Below are positions 1 to 10,843 of a stretch of 64,000 bases of DNA, piece after piece. The position numbers and the translations under genes are program-made. This stretch comes from Phycisphaerales bacterium (lineage in GTDB: Bacteria > Planctomycetota > Phycisphaerae > Phycisphaerales > UBA1924), in NCBI GenBank assembly GCA_017640485.1, contig JAEPQP010000001.1, forward strand, positions 41,453-105,452. The letters run 5' to 3'. Below the pieces are notes generated by a model, which did not search any database, was not told the DNA's origin, and saw nothing but the letters and a program-made list of their open reading frames with translations. Each line of letters starts with the position of its first letter. Position 1 is the stretch's first letter.

Positions 1-1188
1 CAGGGAGGAGGATGGCACGGCAAGCCCGCGACTGGTGAGGCGCTGGAGAAGGCGATCAACGAACTCAACGAGGCACGCATCGAGTTGACCTCGTCGCTCG
101 CGGGATCGGATCAGTTCACGATCGATCCTCCAGCACAGGCTCCAGAGCGTCCGGTTCCGAGCGATGATCTGCTCACGCTCGCGGAAGCGATGAAAGAACT
201 CGATATGGAGAATGTCCTCCATACTGGGAAGTTCGCGACCCGCAAGGCGTACGGCGTGGCGCTGCGGGCGCTTGGAGCGACCAACCAGGATGTGGTTGTG
301 CTCGACGCGGATGTGTCCAACTCAACCTTCTCCGAAACCTTCGCGAAGAACAAGGACAACGCGGATCGGTTTGTGGAATGCAAGATCGCTGAGCAGAACA
401 TGATCAGTGTCGGCGCTGGGATGAGCGCGGGCGGGAAGATCCCGTTCTGCTCGAGCTTCGCGAAGTTCCTGACCCGCGCGTACGACCAGATCGAGATGGC
501 GATGAACTCGGGCGCGAATCTCAAGATTGTCGGTTCGCACTCTGGCATCACACTCGCGGCGGATGGTCCTTCGCAGATGTCGCTCCCCGATGTCGCTTGG
601 TTCCGTTCGCTCTCGCTGGCGACCGATCATCGCGGGAACCCGGGGTGCTATGTGCTCCAGCCATCGGATGCGTACGCGGCGTACGCGCTCACCGCGACGA
701 TGGCCGAGTATGAAGGCATGTGCTACATGCGGACGCTTCGTGCGGATACCGAGCTGCTCTACTCCGATGATCATGTGTTCAACCTCGGCGGGTTCGAAAC
801 ACTCGCGCAGGGACGCGACATCGTGCTCGCGGCTTCGGGGATCATGGTTCACGAAGGAAACAAAGCGGTTGAGCTCCTGGACAAAGCAGGGGTCTCGGCG
901 ACGCTGCTCGATATGTACTCGATCCCGTTCGATACCGACAAGCTGCTTGATATCGTCGCGGAGAACGGCGGGTTCGTGGTGTCGCTCGAAGACAACTACG
1001 GCGGCGGACTGGGCTCGGCGATCGCGGATGCACTCATGGAATCCGGTGACGGGTTCGAACTCGCGCAGATGTATGTCAAGCGGATCCCGAAGAGCGCTCG
1101 CACTCCAGAAGAGATGCTCCAGATGTGCGGCTTGACGGCTGAGGACATCGTCAGCAAGGTCATGACCCTGTTGGGTGTTCCTGTCTAA
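1..1188 (+). CDS. tkt: Transketolase, C-terminal part (5' truncated by window edge)
   Basis: Frame 1 is open from base 1 (QGGGWHGKPATGEALEKAINELNEA...); transketolase pyrimidine-binding and C-terminal motifs (FAKFLTRAYDQIEMAMNSGANLKIVGSHSGITLAADGPSQMSLPDVAWFRS). The ORF-track start at 85 is an internal TTG. Confidence 0.9.
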   Translation, partial: QGGGWHGKPATGEALEKAINELNEARIELTSSLAGSDQFTIDPPAQAPERPVPSDDLLTLAEAMKELDMENVLHTGKFATRKAYGVALRALGATNQDVVVLDADVSNSTFSETFAKNKDNADRFVECKIAEQNMISVGAGMSAGGKIPFCSSFAKFLTRAYDQIEMAMNSGANLKIVGSHSGITLAADGPSQMSLPDVAWFRSLSLATDHRGNPGCYVLQPSDAYAAYALTATMAEYEGMCYMRTLRADTELLYSDDHVFNLGGFETLAQGRDIVLAASGIMVHEGNKAVELLDKAGVSATLLDMYSIPFDTDKLLDIVAENGGFVVSLEDNYGGGLGSAIADALMESGDGFELAQMYVKRIPKSARTPEEMLQMCGLTAEDIVSKVMTLLGVPV

Positions 1189-1226
1189 GCGTGACTCAGT
1201 TCTCAGTATGAATCAATACACATTGA

Positions 1227-1255
1227 AAGCCCCGGTTTCGGCCGGGGCTTTTTGT
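1227..1255 (+). terminator. Rho-independent terminator after transketolase
   Basis: AGCCCCGG-TTTCGG-CCGGGGCT followed by TTTTT. Confidence 0.85.
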
Positions 1256-1295
1256 GTGTGGAAATGGGTTGGTTTGGGGATTGGTGAGGCGCATG

Positions 1296-1334
1296 AAAAA
1301 CCCCGCACCAACATGAAGGGAGTTGGCGCGGGGC
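1296..1334 (-). terminator. Rho-independent terminator for the minus-strand protease gene
   Basis: CCCCGCACCAAC...GTTGGCGCGGGG stem; T5 tract on the minus strand (AAAAA at 1296-1300 on +). Confidence 0.8.
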
Positions 1335-1362
1335 TGTGATTGGAAAGATCTTCAGCGGCTGG

Positions 1363-3804
1363 TTATGGGCAGCCGTTGGAGTAGGACTGGAGGAACCCGG
1401 AGATATCGAAGAAGTCGAAGAATCCGTCGTTGTTCCAGTCGGCGACTGGGTCCTGGTTGCTGAATGCGGTCAGGAACGCGGAGATGTCGAAGAAGTCGAG
1501 CTGGCCATCGGTGTTGAGGTCCGGTCGGCATGCGACGATGGTGATGGTCTCAACGCCTGCGACCCAGTCGTTTCCTGAGTTCGGGTCGACATTGTCTGTG
1601 TCAGTCGCAATGAAGCCGAGCCAGTAGGTGCCTGGGGCGATGGTTGGAGGAAGCGTGAAGTTCGAACTCACCCAGTGGTTTCCGCCCGGAGCGAGTCCGA
1701 CATAGTTGCGGGTCCCGATCTGGGTGTCACTGGTCGAGATGAAGTTGTTGGTCGATGCACGGAAGTCGAGATTCACTCCTGATGAGGTCGCGGTCCCGAC
1801 ATTGGTGGTCCGGTGGGTCAGGTTGATGGTTTGACCCGGGTAATAGACACCCGCGCTGTACACGGCTGAAGTTGCTTCGAGATCCGGCAGTGGTTCTGGT
1901 TCAGTGGTGAATGACCAGACTGAACCTGTTGTTGTGCCTGCGGAGTTGTTGGAATCGACGCGCCAGTAGTAGGTGGTGTTCCAGTCCAACGGCGGGAGGT
2001 TCCATGCGGAGCCCACAGTCGAGACGAGGAACTCGCCGGCGTCTGGGGTTGGGTCGGTCCCGAAGTAGACGGTCGATGAGGTGGCGCGAGCGCCGGCGGT
2101 CCAGTCAAGGTTCGCGTTCTCATCAACATTGGTCGCGCCGTTGAACGGCGAAACGACCGATGCTTGTCCGGGCGCCCCAACAGTGACGGTGATCTGCTGA
2201 GCGTCCCAGGTATCGGTGTCGTCGTTGGTGGTTGTTCCCGGAAGTCCCGAGTCTGCGATCACACCGATCCAGTAGGTGCCCGGAGCGGTATCGATCGGGA
2301 TGAACGGAGCGGGGACGACGAAGTTGACATTGTTCATCGCGCCGAAGTCGCGGTTGTTCCAGTCCCAGGTCGCGAGGAGGGTGTCTCCTGTTGAGATGTT
2401 GTTGTTGGATGAGAGGTACACACGCAGGCGGTAGTCCTGCGGTGCAGGGTTCGCGTTGGTCGCGTTGATCATCTTGACATCAAAGACATCGTTCATCGCG
2501 GTACCCGCTTGGACGGTTGTTGATCCACGCGCACGCATCATAAGTGGCTCCCAGTCTTCGGAGCTGGTGCGGGTGTTGTTCTCGAAGTTGACCATATCGG
2601 TGGTGAACTGTTCCCAGAGCTTGCAGTAGTAGCCTCGGGTGGTTCGGTTTGAGGTTGAACAGACGGAGTGTGCGTAGCGGTTGTCGCCGTCGATGTAGTA
2701 CATCGCGGAGCCGGACATGCCACCCCAAACGGTGTCGAGGCAGTTGCCTCCACCGGTGTTGAGTTGCATCTGGTTATCTGGGCACGCATCGACTGATCCG
2801 AACCAGTAGTACATGGTTCTGCCGTTGTGAAGACCCGGGGTCGGGCAGTTCTGTGATGGGTACGAGAAGTTGTGGTAGGTGCGTGCTTGGATGGATGCGC
2901 AGCTGCCACCCCATGCCCATGCGTACCAGCCGGTGAGCATCCCGATGTTGCGCGAGGTGCCGCGCGAGATGCGGATGAGTCCCGCGTCGCGATCGGTGTT
3001 GCCGTTGTTGATGTAATCGGAACCAGCGAGGAACGCGGTCCCTGTTGCGTATCCGAAGTTCTCGATGACTTCGTCGCCGTCTGGGGCGCCGAATGGTCCG
3101 TTGTTGGAGTCACCGTCCCATGCTGGGTAGACATAGACGATATCAGCGAAGCTGTTGATCGTGATGCCGTTGGGGACTCTTGCGTAGACACAGTGAGCTG
3201 CGGTCAGGACGACACCAGGGTCTTGCATAGAACCCGAGCACGCGAACCAGCGTTGGATGCCGTTGACATCGGTGAAGCGCATGATGAGCTTCACATTGTA
3301 TGAGCGTGGTGCGGATTCCAGAGCGCTGGCAACAGACATGGTCCCGAAACCTGCTGGATTCTGGAGATCGCCTTGGAAGGGCATGACCCCGAAGTAGTCT
3401 TGCTCGATGCTCTGGCCGCCGATTCGTCCTGAAGGCATCTGCTGCGGGAGGATCTCGGTGTATCCGGTTTCCGCATCGTAGAAGATGGCGCTGTTGTCCA
3501 TATCAACCGGGAGGATGCCGGGAGCTGGGTTCGGCTCCGGCATCGGCATCGGCGGGATCTGGTCCAGCGGGGGGTGCATCGGGCGCGGAGCCTCGGCGTC
3601 AAAGACCTGCTGGTCTCTGAAGAACTGGGGGATGTTGTTCCCGGAGTTTGGGAGCCCGGCGTCGCGTTCGACGACGATCGGGCGGATCCCTTCGGGCATT
3701 GCCTGCTGGACCGGTGCGCCGATCGATTGGGTGCCGGCGGCTGCGAGGAACGCTGCTCCGGCGAGGGTTCGATGGAATAACTTTCCGATTCGTGTTCTCT
3801 TCAT
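1363..3804 (-). CDS. Secreted trypsin/V8-like serine protease with CARDB-like domains and C-terminal dockerin-like tail
   Basis: Signal peptide; catalytic motifs TAAHC, DRDAGLI, GGMSGSA; CARDB-like repeats; tail LDFFDISAFLTAF...FDFFDISGFLQSYSNGCP. ATG at 3804 preceded by GGAG. Confidence 0.8.
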   Translation of the reverse strand: MKRTRIGKLFHRTLAGAAFLAAAGTQSIGAPVQQAMPEGIRPIVVERDAGLPNSGNNIPQFFRDQQVFDAEAPRPMHPPLDQIPPMPMPEPNPAPGILPVDMDNSAIFYDAETGYTEILPQQMPSGRIGGQSIEQDYFGVMPFQGDLQNPAGFGTMSVASALESAPRSYNVKLIMRFTDVNGIQRWFACSGSMQDPGVVLTAAHCVYARVPNGITINSFADIVYVYPAWDGDSNNGPFGAPDGDEVIENFGYATGTAFLAGSDYINNGNTDRDAGLIRISRGTSRNIGMLTGWYAWAWGGSCASIQARTYHNFSYPSQNCPTPGLHNGRTMYYWFGSVDACPDNQMQLNTGGGNCLDTVWGGMSGSAMYYIDGDNRYAHSVCSTSNRTTRGYYCKLWEQFTTDMVNFENNTRTSSEDWEPLMMRARGSTTVQAGTAMNDVFDVKMINATNANPAPQDYRLRVYLSSNNNISTGDTLLATWDWNNRDFGAMNNVNFVVPAPFIPIDTAPGTYWIGVIADSGLPGTTTNDDTDTWDAQQITVTVGAPGQASVVSPFNGATNVDENANLDWTAGARATSSTVYFGTDPTPDAGEFLVSTVGSAWNLPPLDWNTTYYWRVDSNNSAGTTTGSVWSFTTEPEPLPDLEATSAVYSAGVYYPGQTINLTHRTTNVGTATSSGVNLDFRASTNNFISTSDTQIGTRNYVGLAPGGNHWVSSNFTLPPTIAPGTYWLGFIATDTDNVDPNSGNDWVAGVETITIVACRPDLNTDGQLDFFDISAFLTAFSNQDPVADWNNDGFFDFFDISGFLQSYSNGCP

Positions 3805-4162
3805 CGTATGATTCTCCTGCGCGTTCATACATCGGGTCTTCCACTAGACCGATCTATCGAATCGCGATTCAGCATCCGAACCGAATGTGCGTCGGTGGAT
3901 GGTTCTGGTTTGGTTGTTGAACAGACCAACCGTTCTTTGATTGTGATTTCCAAAAAACTCTGCGGTCAGAATAGACCGGTCGATGGTATGGCATCGAGTT
4001 GGTGCTTGGACACACACGGTCAACAGCGCGGCGCGCAATTTTGAAATCTTTGCGCGCGATTTATTACACTCTGTTTTTCAAGAGCTTTGTAAGCGCGTTT
4101 CTTTGTGCTACTTCTGTTGGCTAGTAACGCTTAGGTTTGTGCGCACTTTGTTGAAAACTTTT

Positions 4163-5707
4163 TTACGGACATCCAGCGGAATACGCGTTCAGAAACGCTG
4201 AGATATCGAAGAAGTCGAACTGGCTGTCGTTGTTGAAGTCCGCGATTGGTTCAAGGCTTGTGTATGCGGCTAGGAATGCAGAGATATCGAAGAAGTCCAG
4301 TTCTCCAAAATTATCAGAGATATCTGCATTACTGCATGGTGCGTTCCCGAGTCGTCCATCGGGGTTTACACGGAGCGCTGCGATATAGCCGTCGTCTTCC
4401 CATGAGACGATCGACCCGTTGTCTGAAAGAACTGCGCTCATGTTCTCGATCATTGATGAAGCACCGATGAGAGCGGCCGGGCGCTTTCGGGATCCGTTCC
4501 CATCCAACGGATGGTAATAAATCTCTGATTCATCAGCGAGAAATACGGCGAGTTGATCACCGATCCATACAAAGTCGTAGCTTCCATGGGTTGGATCGAG
4601 TGAACCGATTTCAATGCCTTGTTCTCCCCAGAGCTTGTCGCCGGATTGTGTGAGTCGTTGGGCGTAAAGAGTCGAGGCTGCAGACTGGTCTTGCATCCAG
4701 ATGATGAAGAGATCCCCTGAGATGGGATCTGTGGTGATTTTCGGATAGAACTGTCGGCTCGTGCTGGTTGAGACTCGTGACCCTTCGAGGGGCTGAGCGA
4801 GTGTTCCGTCTGCGAGAATATGTTGATAGAGCAACGGGGCTGGGGTCGTTCCAGACTCAAAGCCGTGGGTGAAGACGAGGAGGGCACCCCCGTTGTGATC
4901 AGTGGTTGCGACTGGATCGGTATGGCGAGAGCTCGCGACCCCTGGGGGTGGAGAGACGACCCTGAGATGTGAGTTCCATGCGTTTGAGCCGTCGGCATTG
5001 ACAAGCATGACATAGATGAGTCGTGTGTATGCGATTGGCGAATCCCAGAAGATGTAGGCGCCCCCATGATCTGCTGGGATCACAGCGAAGATCCTCATGT
5101 TGGAGGAGACTCCCTCGGCAAGCACTGCAGAACTCTCCCAGACCAGATTTCCATGTGGATCGATTCGATCTGCAAAGACCGATCCTGATGCATGTGTAGC
5201 GATCAGCGTGTCGCCATTGGGGAGTTCGGTGGCGCCGCCGAGGATGCGTTGAGTTGAAGTTGAAAATCCAACTGGCCAAGCGACGGAGCCTTCTGGTTTC
5301 AATCGGATGACTGGGTCGGTTTGTGTGGAGGTGAGTGATCTGCTCAAGACGACATCGTTTCCAACGGGTGCGAGCAGTGGGGGGAGATGGAATCCACATG
5401 TCGGATCTATCTGCGCTTCGATCCCATCAGGGGTCAGGAGTTCTCCGTTGTGATCGAGTCTCTGAACGCGGAGTTGACCAACACACAAACTGTCTTGCCA
5501 AGCGTACCAGACGGCTTGGTCGTTTGTGGTCACGGCGGAATGCCGCTGACTGAACGCGCGTTCCAATGGGCCTACGACGATGGGCTTGGTTGGATCGGTG
5601 GGCCAATCGGCGCGGGCTTGGCTTGCTGCGAGTCCTCCGGCGATCGCGAGCGTCATCACAACGACGCGGAGAGGATCCAGGATCGATCGTTGGGGCCGGG
5701 TATGCAC
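4163..5707 (-). CDS. Secreted dockerin-tailed protein with beta-propeller-like repeats
   Basis: Signal-like segment MTLAIAGGLAASQARA; tail LDFFDISAFLAAYTSLEPIADFNNDSQFDFFDISAFLNAYSAGCP. ORF-track start at 5980 runs out of frame through the neighbour's dockerin; GTG at 5707 (or ATG at 5656) is more plausible. Confidence 0.7.
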   Translation of the reverse strand: MHTRPQRSILDPLRVVVMTLAIAGGLAASQARADWPTDPTKPIVVGPLERAFSQRHSAVTTNDQAVWYAWQDSLCVGQLRVQRLDHNGELLTPDGIEAQIDPTCGFHLPPLLAPVGNDVVLSRSLTSTQTDPVIRLKPEGSVAWPVGFSTSTQRILGGATELPNGDTLIATHASGSVFADRIDPHGNLVWESSAVLAEGVSSNMRIFAVIPADHGGAYIFWDSPIAYTRLIYVMLVNADGSNAWNSHLRVVSPPPGVASSRHTDPVATTDHNGGALLVFTHGFESGTTPAPLLYQHILADGTLAQPLEGSRVSTSTSRQFYPKITTDPISGDLFIIWMQDQSAASTLYAQRLTQSGDKLWGEQGIEIGSLDPTHGSYDFVWIGDQLAVFLADESEIYYHPLDGNGSRKRPAALIGASSMIENMSAVLSDNGSIVSWEDDGYIAALRVNPDGRLGNAPCSNADISDNFGELDFFDISAFLAAYTSLEPIADFNNDSQFDFFDISAFLNAYSAGCP

Positions 5708-5811
5708 AGCTCGCTCCTTTCGCGGGTCCGTGGTTGCCCCAAACAGGCGGCGGTTGGTGGTACGCTCTAAGAGGTTCGCGCGGCGCGGAGATGTTGCGAC
5801 GATCCGGTTCT

Positions 5812-6840
5812 TTATGGGCAACCCGCTGAGTATGCCGTGAGGAACGCGGAAATGTCGAAGAAATCGAACTGGTTGTCGTTGTTGAAATCTGCGACGGCGT
5901 CCATGTTCGCGTACGCGGTCAGGAATGCGGAGATGTCGAAGAAGTCCAGTGCGCCGTCTTCGTTGAGGTCCGGGAGACACGCATTGTCCTGTGCGGTGTC
6001 GATGACCAGCGTGACCGCGTCCCAGGTTGAATCGGCTTCGATCACTCCGAGATCGGTCGCGGACCCGGTCGCAGGGTCGATCGTGTAGAGATGGCTCGAG
6101 ATCTCGACAAAGTTGTCGGGGGAGACTTCGTCGAAGCCTTGGATCACGGCGTAGAGGGTGCCGTCGGGAGCGAAGTCGAGTCCTGTTTCGAACTGCGGGT
6201 TGAAGCCAATCCCGAAGACCGACTGTTCGGATGCGATGGAGTTGGTCTCTAGGTCGATTCGTGCAAGTCGGACGGATCCGCCGAAGGTGAGTGTGAGGCC
6301 ATAGAGATCGCCGGGCGTGAGGGTTGGGTGACCATCGGGGACGACGGCGAGGGAGGTGACGGTGGTATTGAGGATGTTGTGTACGCTGAGGACTTCGCCG
6401 GTCTTCGCGTCGGCTTGCACGATCCGAAGGAACGCGCCGACGACTGTGTTGACATACACGATCGATCCATCGTTGGAGTAGGACATCCCGGCAACACCAG
6501 AATCCATGAAACCGATGGAGTCGATCAGTGTGTTCCCACCCGAATCGAGATCGACGATGCGGAGCGCGTTGGTGGTGTTCTCGAACGCGACCAGGTCTGG
6601 TGATCCGGGACGGATATCAGCGCCCCCGAATCGGAGGAACTCCCCGGCCATGGGGAGGCGCTGGACATCGCTCGGGTCTGCAAGGTTGACGCGCCCGACA
6701 GTGGCAAGCTCGATCCCCGGAGCGCCGAAGAACGCGGATCCTTCGATGATGTACGCGTGGATGGGTTCGGATGGTCCAGCGAGGGTGCAAGTCGTCACAG
6801 CCGAGAGTGCGAGTGCGAAGTATGGAAGTCGGGTGTTCAT
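5812..6840 (-). CDS. Secreted dockerin-tailed protein, beta-propeller-like
   Basis: N-terminal signal peptide MNTRLPYFALALSAVTTCTLAG; dockerin tail ADFNNDNQFDFFDISAFLTAYSAGCP. Confidence 0.75.
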   Translation of the reverse strand: MNTRLPYFALALSAVTTCTLAGPSEPIHAYIIEGSAFFGAPGIELATVGRVNLADPSDVQRLPMAGEFLRFGGADIRPGSPDLVAFENTTNALRIVDLDSGGNTLIDSIGFMDSGVAGMSYSNDGSIVYVNTVVGAFLRIVQADAKTGEVLSVHNILNTTVTSLAVVPDGHPTLTPGDLYGLTLTFGGSVRLARIDLETNSIASEQSVFGIGFNPQFETGLDFAPDGTLYAVIQGFDEVSPDNFVEISSHLYTIDPATGSATDLGVIEADSTWDAVTLVIDTAQDNACLPDLNEDGALDFFDISAFLTAYANMDAVADFNNDNQFDFFDISAFLTAYSAGCP

Positions 6841-7907
6841 CGTGAGCCCTCCGTCTTGATCATCTTGTTGTGTGTGTTGTCGAGTCCAAGTCCGAGTTCA
6901 TGGCGGAGAATCTCAGCACGATCGCGCGTGTCGGGTTTGGCGATCGGTGGGGATTGGTCGGAGGTTCGTGGGATTGGGGGGACCGCGATGCTGTGGCGCG
7001 TGAGGTAGCGGAATCCGCTTCCCGCGGCTTCGGTATCGATGACGAGTCCTGTGCGGGTGACCTCAAAGACGCCGGAGGTGGTGGTGACAAGGAAGTTCCC
7101 GTTGTCGAGCTCAGCGATCCCTCTGTACAGCTCGAGGGTTCCGGGGTCGTACTGGCCGGCGAGTGATCCGTCGGGGTTGAACTCGAGGATGAATCCTGAG
7201 GAGAACGCGCAGACGAGGAGGTTCCCGTTGGACGCGATGGCCATCTGTTGTGGGAAGTCGAGCTGCGGAACTTCGAGGGCGCTGGTGAAGCGTTCATTGA
7301 ACTTGCCCTCGAGTGTGTAGCGTACGATTTTGTCTTGTCCTTCGTCGGCGACGAGGACTTCGCCGTTGTATTCGATGACATCGAACGGGCCTCGGATCCC
7401 GCCGTAGCGGTTGAACGCGAAGTCCGTTTCTTCCGCGCCGGTGGATGGCTCGAGTCGTTTGATGTTGTTCTGGGAGATCGCGAGGTCGTTGAAGGGTCCG
7501 GAGTTGGTGACGAGGACATCCCCGGCGTCTGGGCCTTGGGTCAGGACATGCCCGCCTCGGATGTTGTTCATGATGTTGGTGTCGCGGACCCCTTCGAGGG
7601 AGAAGATCCCGAGGTAGGTCGAGCCGTCGGAGGAGAACTGGGAGACGATGTCGGAGAACTGATCCACGACGAGGAGCGTGCCGTCTTGCGCGATGAGGAC
7701 TTCGAGTGGTCGGTCGAAGACATTGACGCCGCCGTCGGTTCCGGGGTCGTTAATGAAGTTGTTGGTGACCAGTGATCCGTCGACGGCGCTGAACGCCCAG
7801 ACAGTGTCGGAGTCGGAATCGGGGATGAGAAAGACATCCTGGGGCGGGCCGCTTGCGGATGCGGAGGTGCACGCGGTGGTCATGATGAGTATGGGGATCA
7901 AACGCAT
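6837..7907 (-). CDS. Secreted NHL/beta-propeller-like repeat protein, no dockerin tail
   Basis: Signal peptide; repeated DGTLLVVDQFSD-type blades; 4-bp ATGA overlap with the downstream gene 5812-6840. Confidence 0.7.
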   Translation of the reverse strand: MRLIPILIMTTACTSASASGPPQDVFLIPDSDSDTVWAFSAVDGSLVTNNFINDPGTDGGVNVFDRPLEVLIAQDGTLLVVDQFSDIVSQFSSDGSTYLGIFSLEGVRDTNIMNNIRGGHVLTQGPDAGDVLVTNSGPFNDLAISQNNIKRLEPSTGAEETDFAFNRYGGIRGPFDVIEYNGEVLVADEGQDKIVRYTLEGKFNERFTSALEVPQLDFPQQMAIASNGNLLVCAFSSGFILEFNPDGSLAGQYDPGTLELYRGIAELDNGNFLVTTTSGVFEVTRTGLVIDTEAAGSGFRYLTRHSIAVPPIPRTSDQSPPIAKPDTRDRAEILRHELGLGLDNTHNKMIKTEGSR

Positions 7908-8017
7908 GAAATATACCTCTGTTCTGGTCGGTTCAGTCGAGCGTTCATGGTACTTTCTTACGGCGATCGATCAAAGAGAAAACCGTGTGTTTTGAGCGGT
8001 TCGGTCAGAAGTGCCTA

Positions 8018-8042
8018 TAAAAAAACTCGCCTCTCGGCGAGT
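8018..8042 (-). terminator. Rho-independent terminator downstream of the metalloprotease gene
   Basis: ACTCGCC-TCTC-GGCGAGT stem with T-tract on the minus strand. Confidence 0.8.
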
Positions 8043-8071
8043 GGTGAGTTCTGGATTTGAGTGTTGTTTGA

Positions 8072-10843
8072 TCAGTCGTTGCGGAGGTAGGACGCTTCGA
8101 GGGCGCGTTTGATGCGTTCCTTGGCATCACGCAAGTGTGCAGAGCTGTAGTCATCGATGTTGGTCGCATTCGCGTAGCTATTGATCTTCTGGGAGATTTT
8201 GATGAGTTCATGACGAGCGAGTGCTTGGATCGTGCGTCCTGAAGCGCCGGGCCAACGCATGCCGGTCGCGAGATCGATCATGCGCGAGAGATGCTCCATC
8301 TGGAGGTTGCGGTCGAGCTGGTCGATCAGTGGCGATCGGTTGGTGTAGCTCCCCGAACGATCGGGGAGGTCCCAGATCGCGTCGTGGATCGCGTCGAAGA
8401 CTTCGGGGACGGTGAGCGCGTCCTTGCCTGCTTCGGTACGGAGTTCGTTGTCCATGATGCGCGTGAGGCGCTGCGGGTTGATGAGTCCCGTCATCGCGGA
8501 CGCTTGGATTCCAAGCACGCTTGAAGCGATCGGGTATGAATGCGCTGAGGCGTACCCTTCGTCGTACCAGTTGTCGCTCTGGAGGTAGGAGAGGGTCTTT
8601 GGATCGAGTCCGAAGGAGTCGCTGTCGAACGCGTTGTCGATGACAAAGTTCACGGCTCGTCTCTGCTGGTCGGCATCGACGGGACGGACCGGTGCGGGGG
8701 CGCCCGGATCACCCTTCATGGAGCGCTGGATGTGCGATCCACCGACCCAGTGCATCGCCATGTTCACGGCTCCGAACTGCATGCCGACGAGTTGTGCGTA
8801 GACCTGGCGGGCTTTCTGCCAGCTCTCTCCTTCTTCGACGGCTTTGTCGAGGATCTCTCCGCGTGCTTTGTTGACCAGACGCATGCGCTCCTCGGCGAAG
8901 TCGATCGAGTCGCGACCGAGATCCCAGGTTTTGGCTTGCGGGTCTGGAGAGAACTGACCGTCCTCGGCCATGTATGCGTGCGCGGGCTCAGCGGCGCGGG
9001 ATGCGACCTCTTTCGGATCGCCGAAGGTGTAGTTCCATTCGATCGCCCACATGTCGTAAGGCCCGATCTCCATCGGGACATAGTCGCCTTGGATGAATCC
9101 TCGGCTTTCGTCTTCGACGATGATGTTGGAGAGCGCATAATCCATGACGGTTGATTGCAGCGGTTGGTCGAATCCTTCGCTGTTCATCTCGGCGATGGAG
9201 TGGAGTGCTGAACCCTTCCAGTTGTGGGTCATGCCCATTGTGTGTCCGACCTCGTGCATGACGACATCGCGGAGCATCGGGCCGACGAACCATTCGGGGA
9301 GGCCGTCGAGCATGGAGACATCGGAGTCTCCATCTCCCGAGCTGTCTTTGAAGGTGCCTAGGGCGCCGATCCCCATGTCCATCGCGAGGCGCGCTGACGC
9401 GATGTTGGACGCGAGTCCGGGTTGCATCAGACACATCGCTTTACTTGAGTGCGAATGGGCGCGGTGGGGCTCCCAGACCATCGGCGAGAGGGTCTGCGGT
9501 GCATCGAGGAGGAGTTCCTCGGCGTGTTCTGGGTTCTCGACCATCGCTTTGGTCAACGACGCGACCCGATCGCGATCCGCGGGATCAGCGAGACGCACGC
9601 GCGGATCCCAATGCGGGTGATCGGCGAGCCAGGACGCGAGTTCGGGGGAGAGCACGCTCATCGCGGTTGATGCGAGCTCGACCTGCTGGTACTGGTTTGC
9701 GTAGGACCCGATGAATCCCTCGTCCATCACGATGTCAGCTTCGTAGATCTCTCCGGTATCGGGGTGTGCGTGGACGGGTCCGATCGCGAATCCCATCCCG
9801 GCGTTGGTCCAGCGGATGAATGAGTAGCGGCTGTCTTCTGGATCGATGTCCATGTACTGACCTGAGGACGCGTCCTGCTGACGGACTTCGATCGCGTCGA
9901 TAATCCCGATCTTCTCGAAGGCTTTGTTCCACGCGAGCACGCCGTCGCGGACCCAGCGCCGGTAGCGGAGGGGGGTGGTGTGCTCGATGTAGTAGACGAT
10001 TGGCTCGCGTGGCGGGCTCATCTTGAGGTTGGGGTCGGCTTTCTGGATGTGCCAGCGGTTCGCGTAGCGGACGATCTGGGATGATCCGTCGTTGATCGCG
10101 CGGTCTTCGTAGGACTCGTAGTAGATCCCGACGCGGCGGTCGGCTTCGCGTGGTTTGAAGTCCTTGTTGCGTTCGGGCATCCCGAGCGAGAAGCGGACCT
10201 CGGCGAACTGGCCGTTGGCGCGTGGGAGCTGGTATCCGATCTCGACATTGTTCGGGAAGACTTTGGCTTTGGTGATCTTTGCGAGACCGACATTGGCGCG
10301 TTCGAGGAATCGTCCCACGAAGGCGCGGGAGGATCCGAGCAGGGCGCGGTCGAGGTCGATGACCGGACCGCCGCTGGGACCGGTGGAGATGATGGGGACG
10401 GAGAGGATGACGCGGTCGGTGTTGACACGCTCGACTCCTGCTTTGGACTGCGCGTCGCCGCTGGTGCGGACGGCCATGTTTGGTTCGATGAGCATGAGCT
10501 GGTCGCCGCGCTTGGACCAGTAGACGGTTTTCGCGGGAACGCCGACAGCGTTGTGCCAGATGGAGTAGACCCCGGCTTGCGGGTGACCAGCCGCGACGGT
10601 CGCGACGAGGTAGAACCGCTTGCCTTCAAAGTTCTTTGGGAGCTCGGCGAGGATCTGGGCGCCCTTCTCTTTGGTGTAGAGCTTGTAGAACTCTTTCTCA
10701 CCGGCGAGGACGGGGACCTTCTCGTAGCCCTCGATCGCTTTGCTAAACGGGATTTCCGCGGCTTGGGCGGCTCCTGCAAAGGAGATCAGCGCCGATGCGG
10801 TCAGCATCCCGATAGCCAGTTTCGTATTGATTCGCGATTTCAT
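8072..10843 (-). CDS. Zinc-dependent metalloprotease (DUF5117/DUF4953-like)
   Basis: HEVGHTMGMTHN zinc-binding motif; signal peptide MKSRINTKLAIGMLTASALISFAGAAQA; ATG at 10843 has GGAG upstream. Confidence 0.85.
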   Translation of the reverse strand: MKSRINTKLAIGMLTASALISFAGAAQAAEIPFSKAIEGYEKVPVLAGEKEFYKLYTKEKGAQILAELPKNFEGKRFYLVATVAAGHPQAGVYSIWHNAVGVPAKTVYWSKRGDQLMLIEPNMAVRTSGDAQSKAGVERVNTDRVILSVPIISTGPSGGPVIDLDRALLGSSRAFVGRFLERANVGLAKITKAKVFPNNVEIGYQLPRANGQFAEVRFSLGMPERNKDFKPREADRRVGIYYESYEDRAINDGSSQIVRYANRWHIQKADPNLKMSPPREPIVYYIEHTTPLRYRRWVRDGVLAWNKAFEKIGIIDAIEVRQQDASSGQYMDIDPEDSRYSFIRWTNAGMGFAIGPVHAHPDTGEIYEADIVMDEGFIGSYANQYQQVELASTAMSVLSPELASWLADHPHWDPRVRLADPADRDRVASLTKAMVENPEHAEELLLDAPQTLSPMVWEPHRAHSHSSKAMCLMQPGLASNIASARLAMDMGIGALGTFKDSSGDGDSDVSMLDGLPEWFVGPMLRDVVMHEVGHTMGMTHNWKGSALHSIAEMNSEGFDQPLQSTVMDYALSNIIVEDESRGFIQGDYVPMEIGPYDMWAIEWNYTFGDPKEVASRAAEPAHAYMAEDGQFSPDPQAKTWDLGRDSIDFAEERMRLVNKARGEILDKAVEEGESWQKARQVYAQLVGMQFGAVNMAMHWVGGSHIQRSMKGDPGAPAPVRPVDADQQRRAVNFVIDNAFDSDSFGLDPKTLSYLQSDNWYDEGYASAHSYPIASSVLGIQASAMTGLINPQRLTRIMDNELRTEAGKDALTVPEVFDAIHDAIWDLPDRSGSYTNRSPLIDQLDRNLQMEHLSRMIDLATGMRWPGASGRTIQALARHELIKISQKINSYANATNIDDYSSAHLRDAKERIKRALEASYLRND

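Noticed and set aside
5708-5980. N-terminal extension of the 605-aa ORF (4163-5980)
   Set aside because: It is an out-of-frame reading of the neighbouring gene's dockerin tail (RRRRTGLLRHLRIPDRVREHG...).
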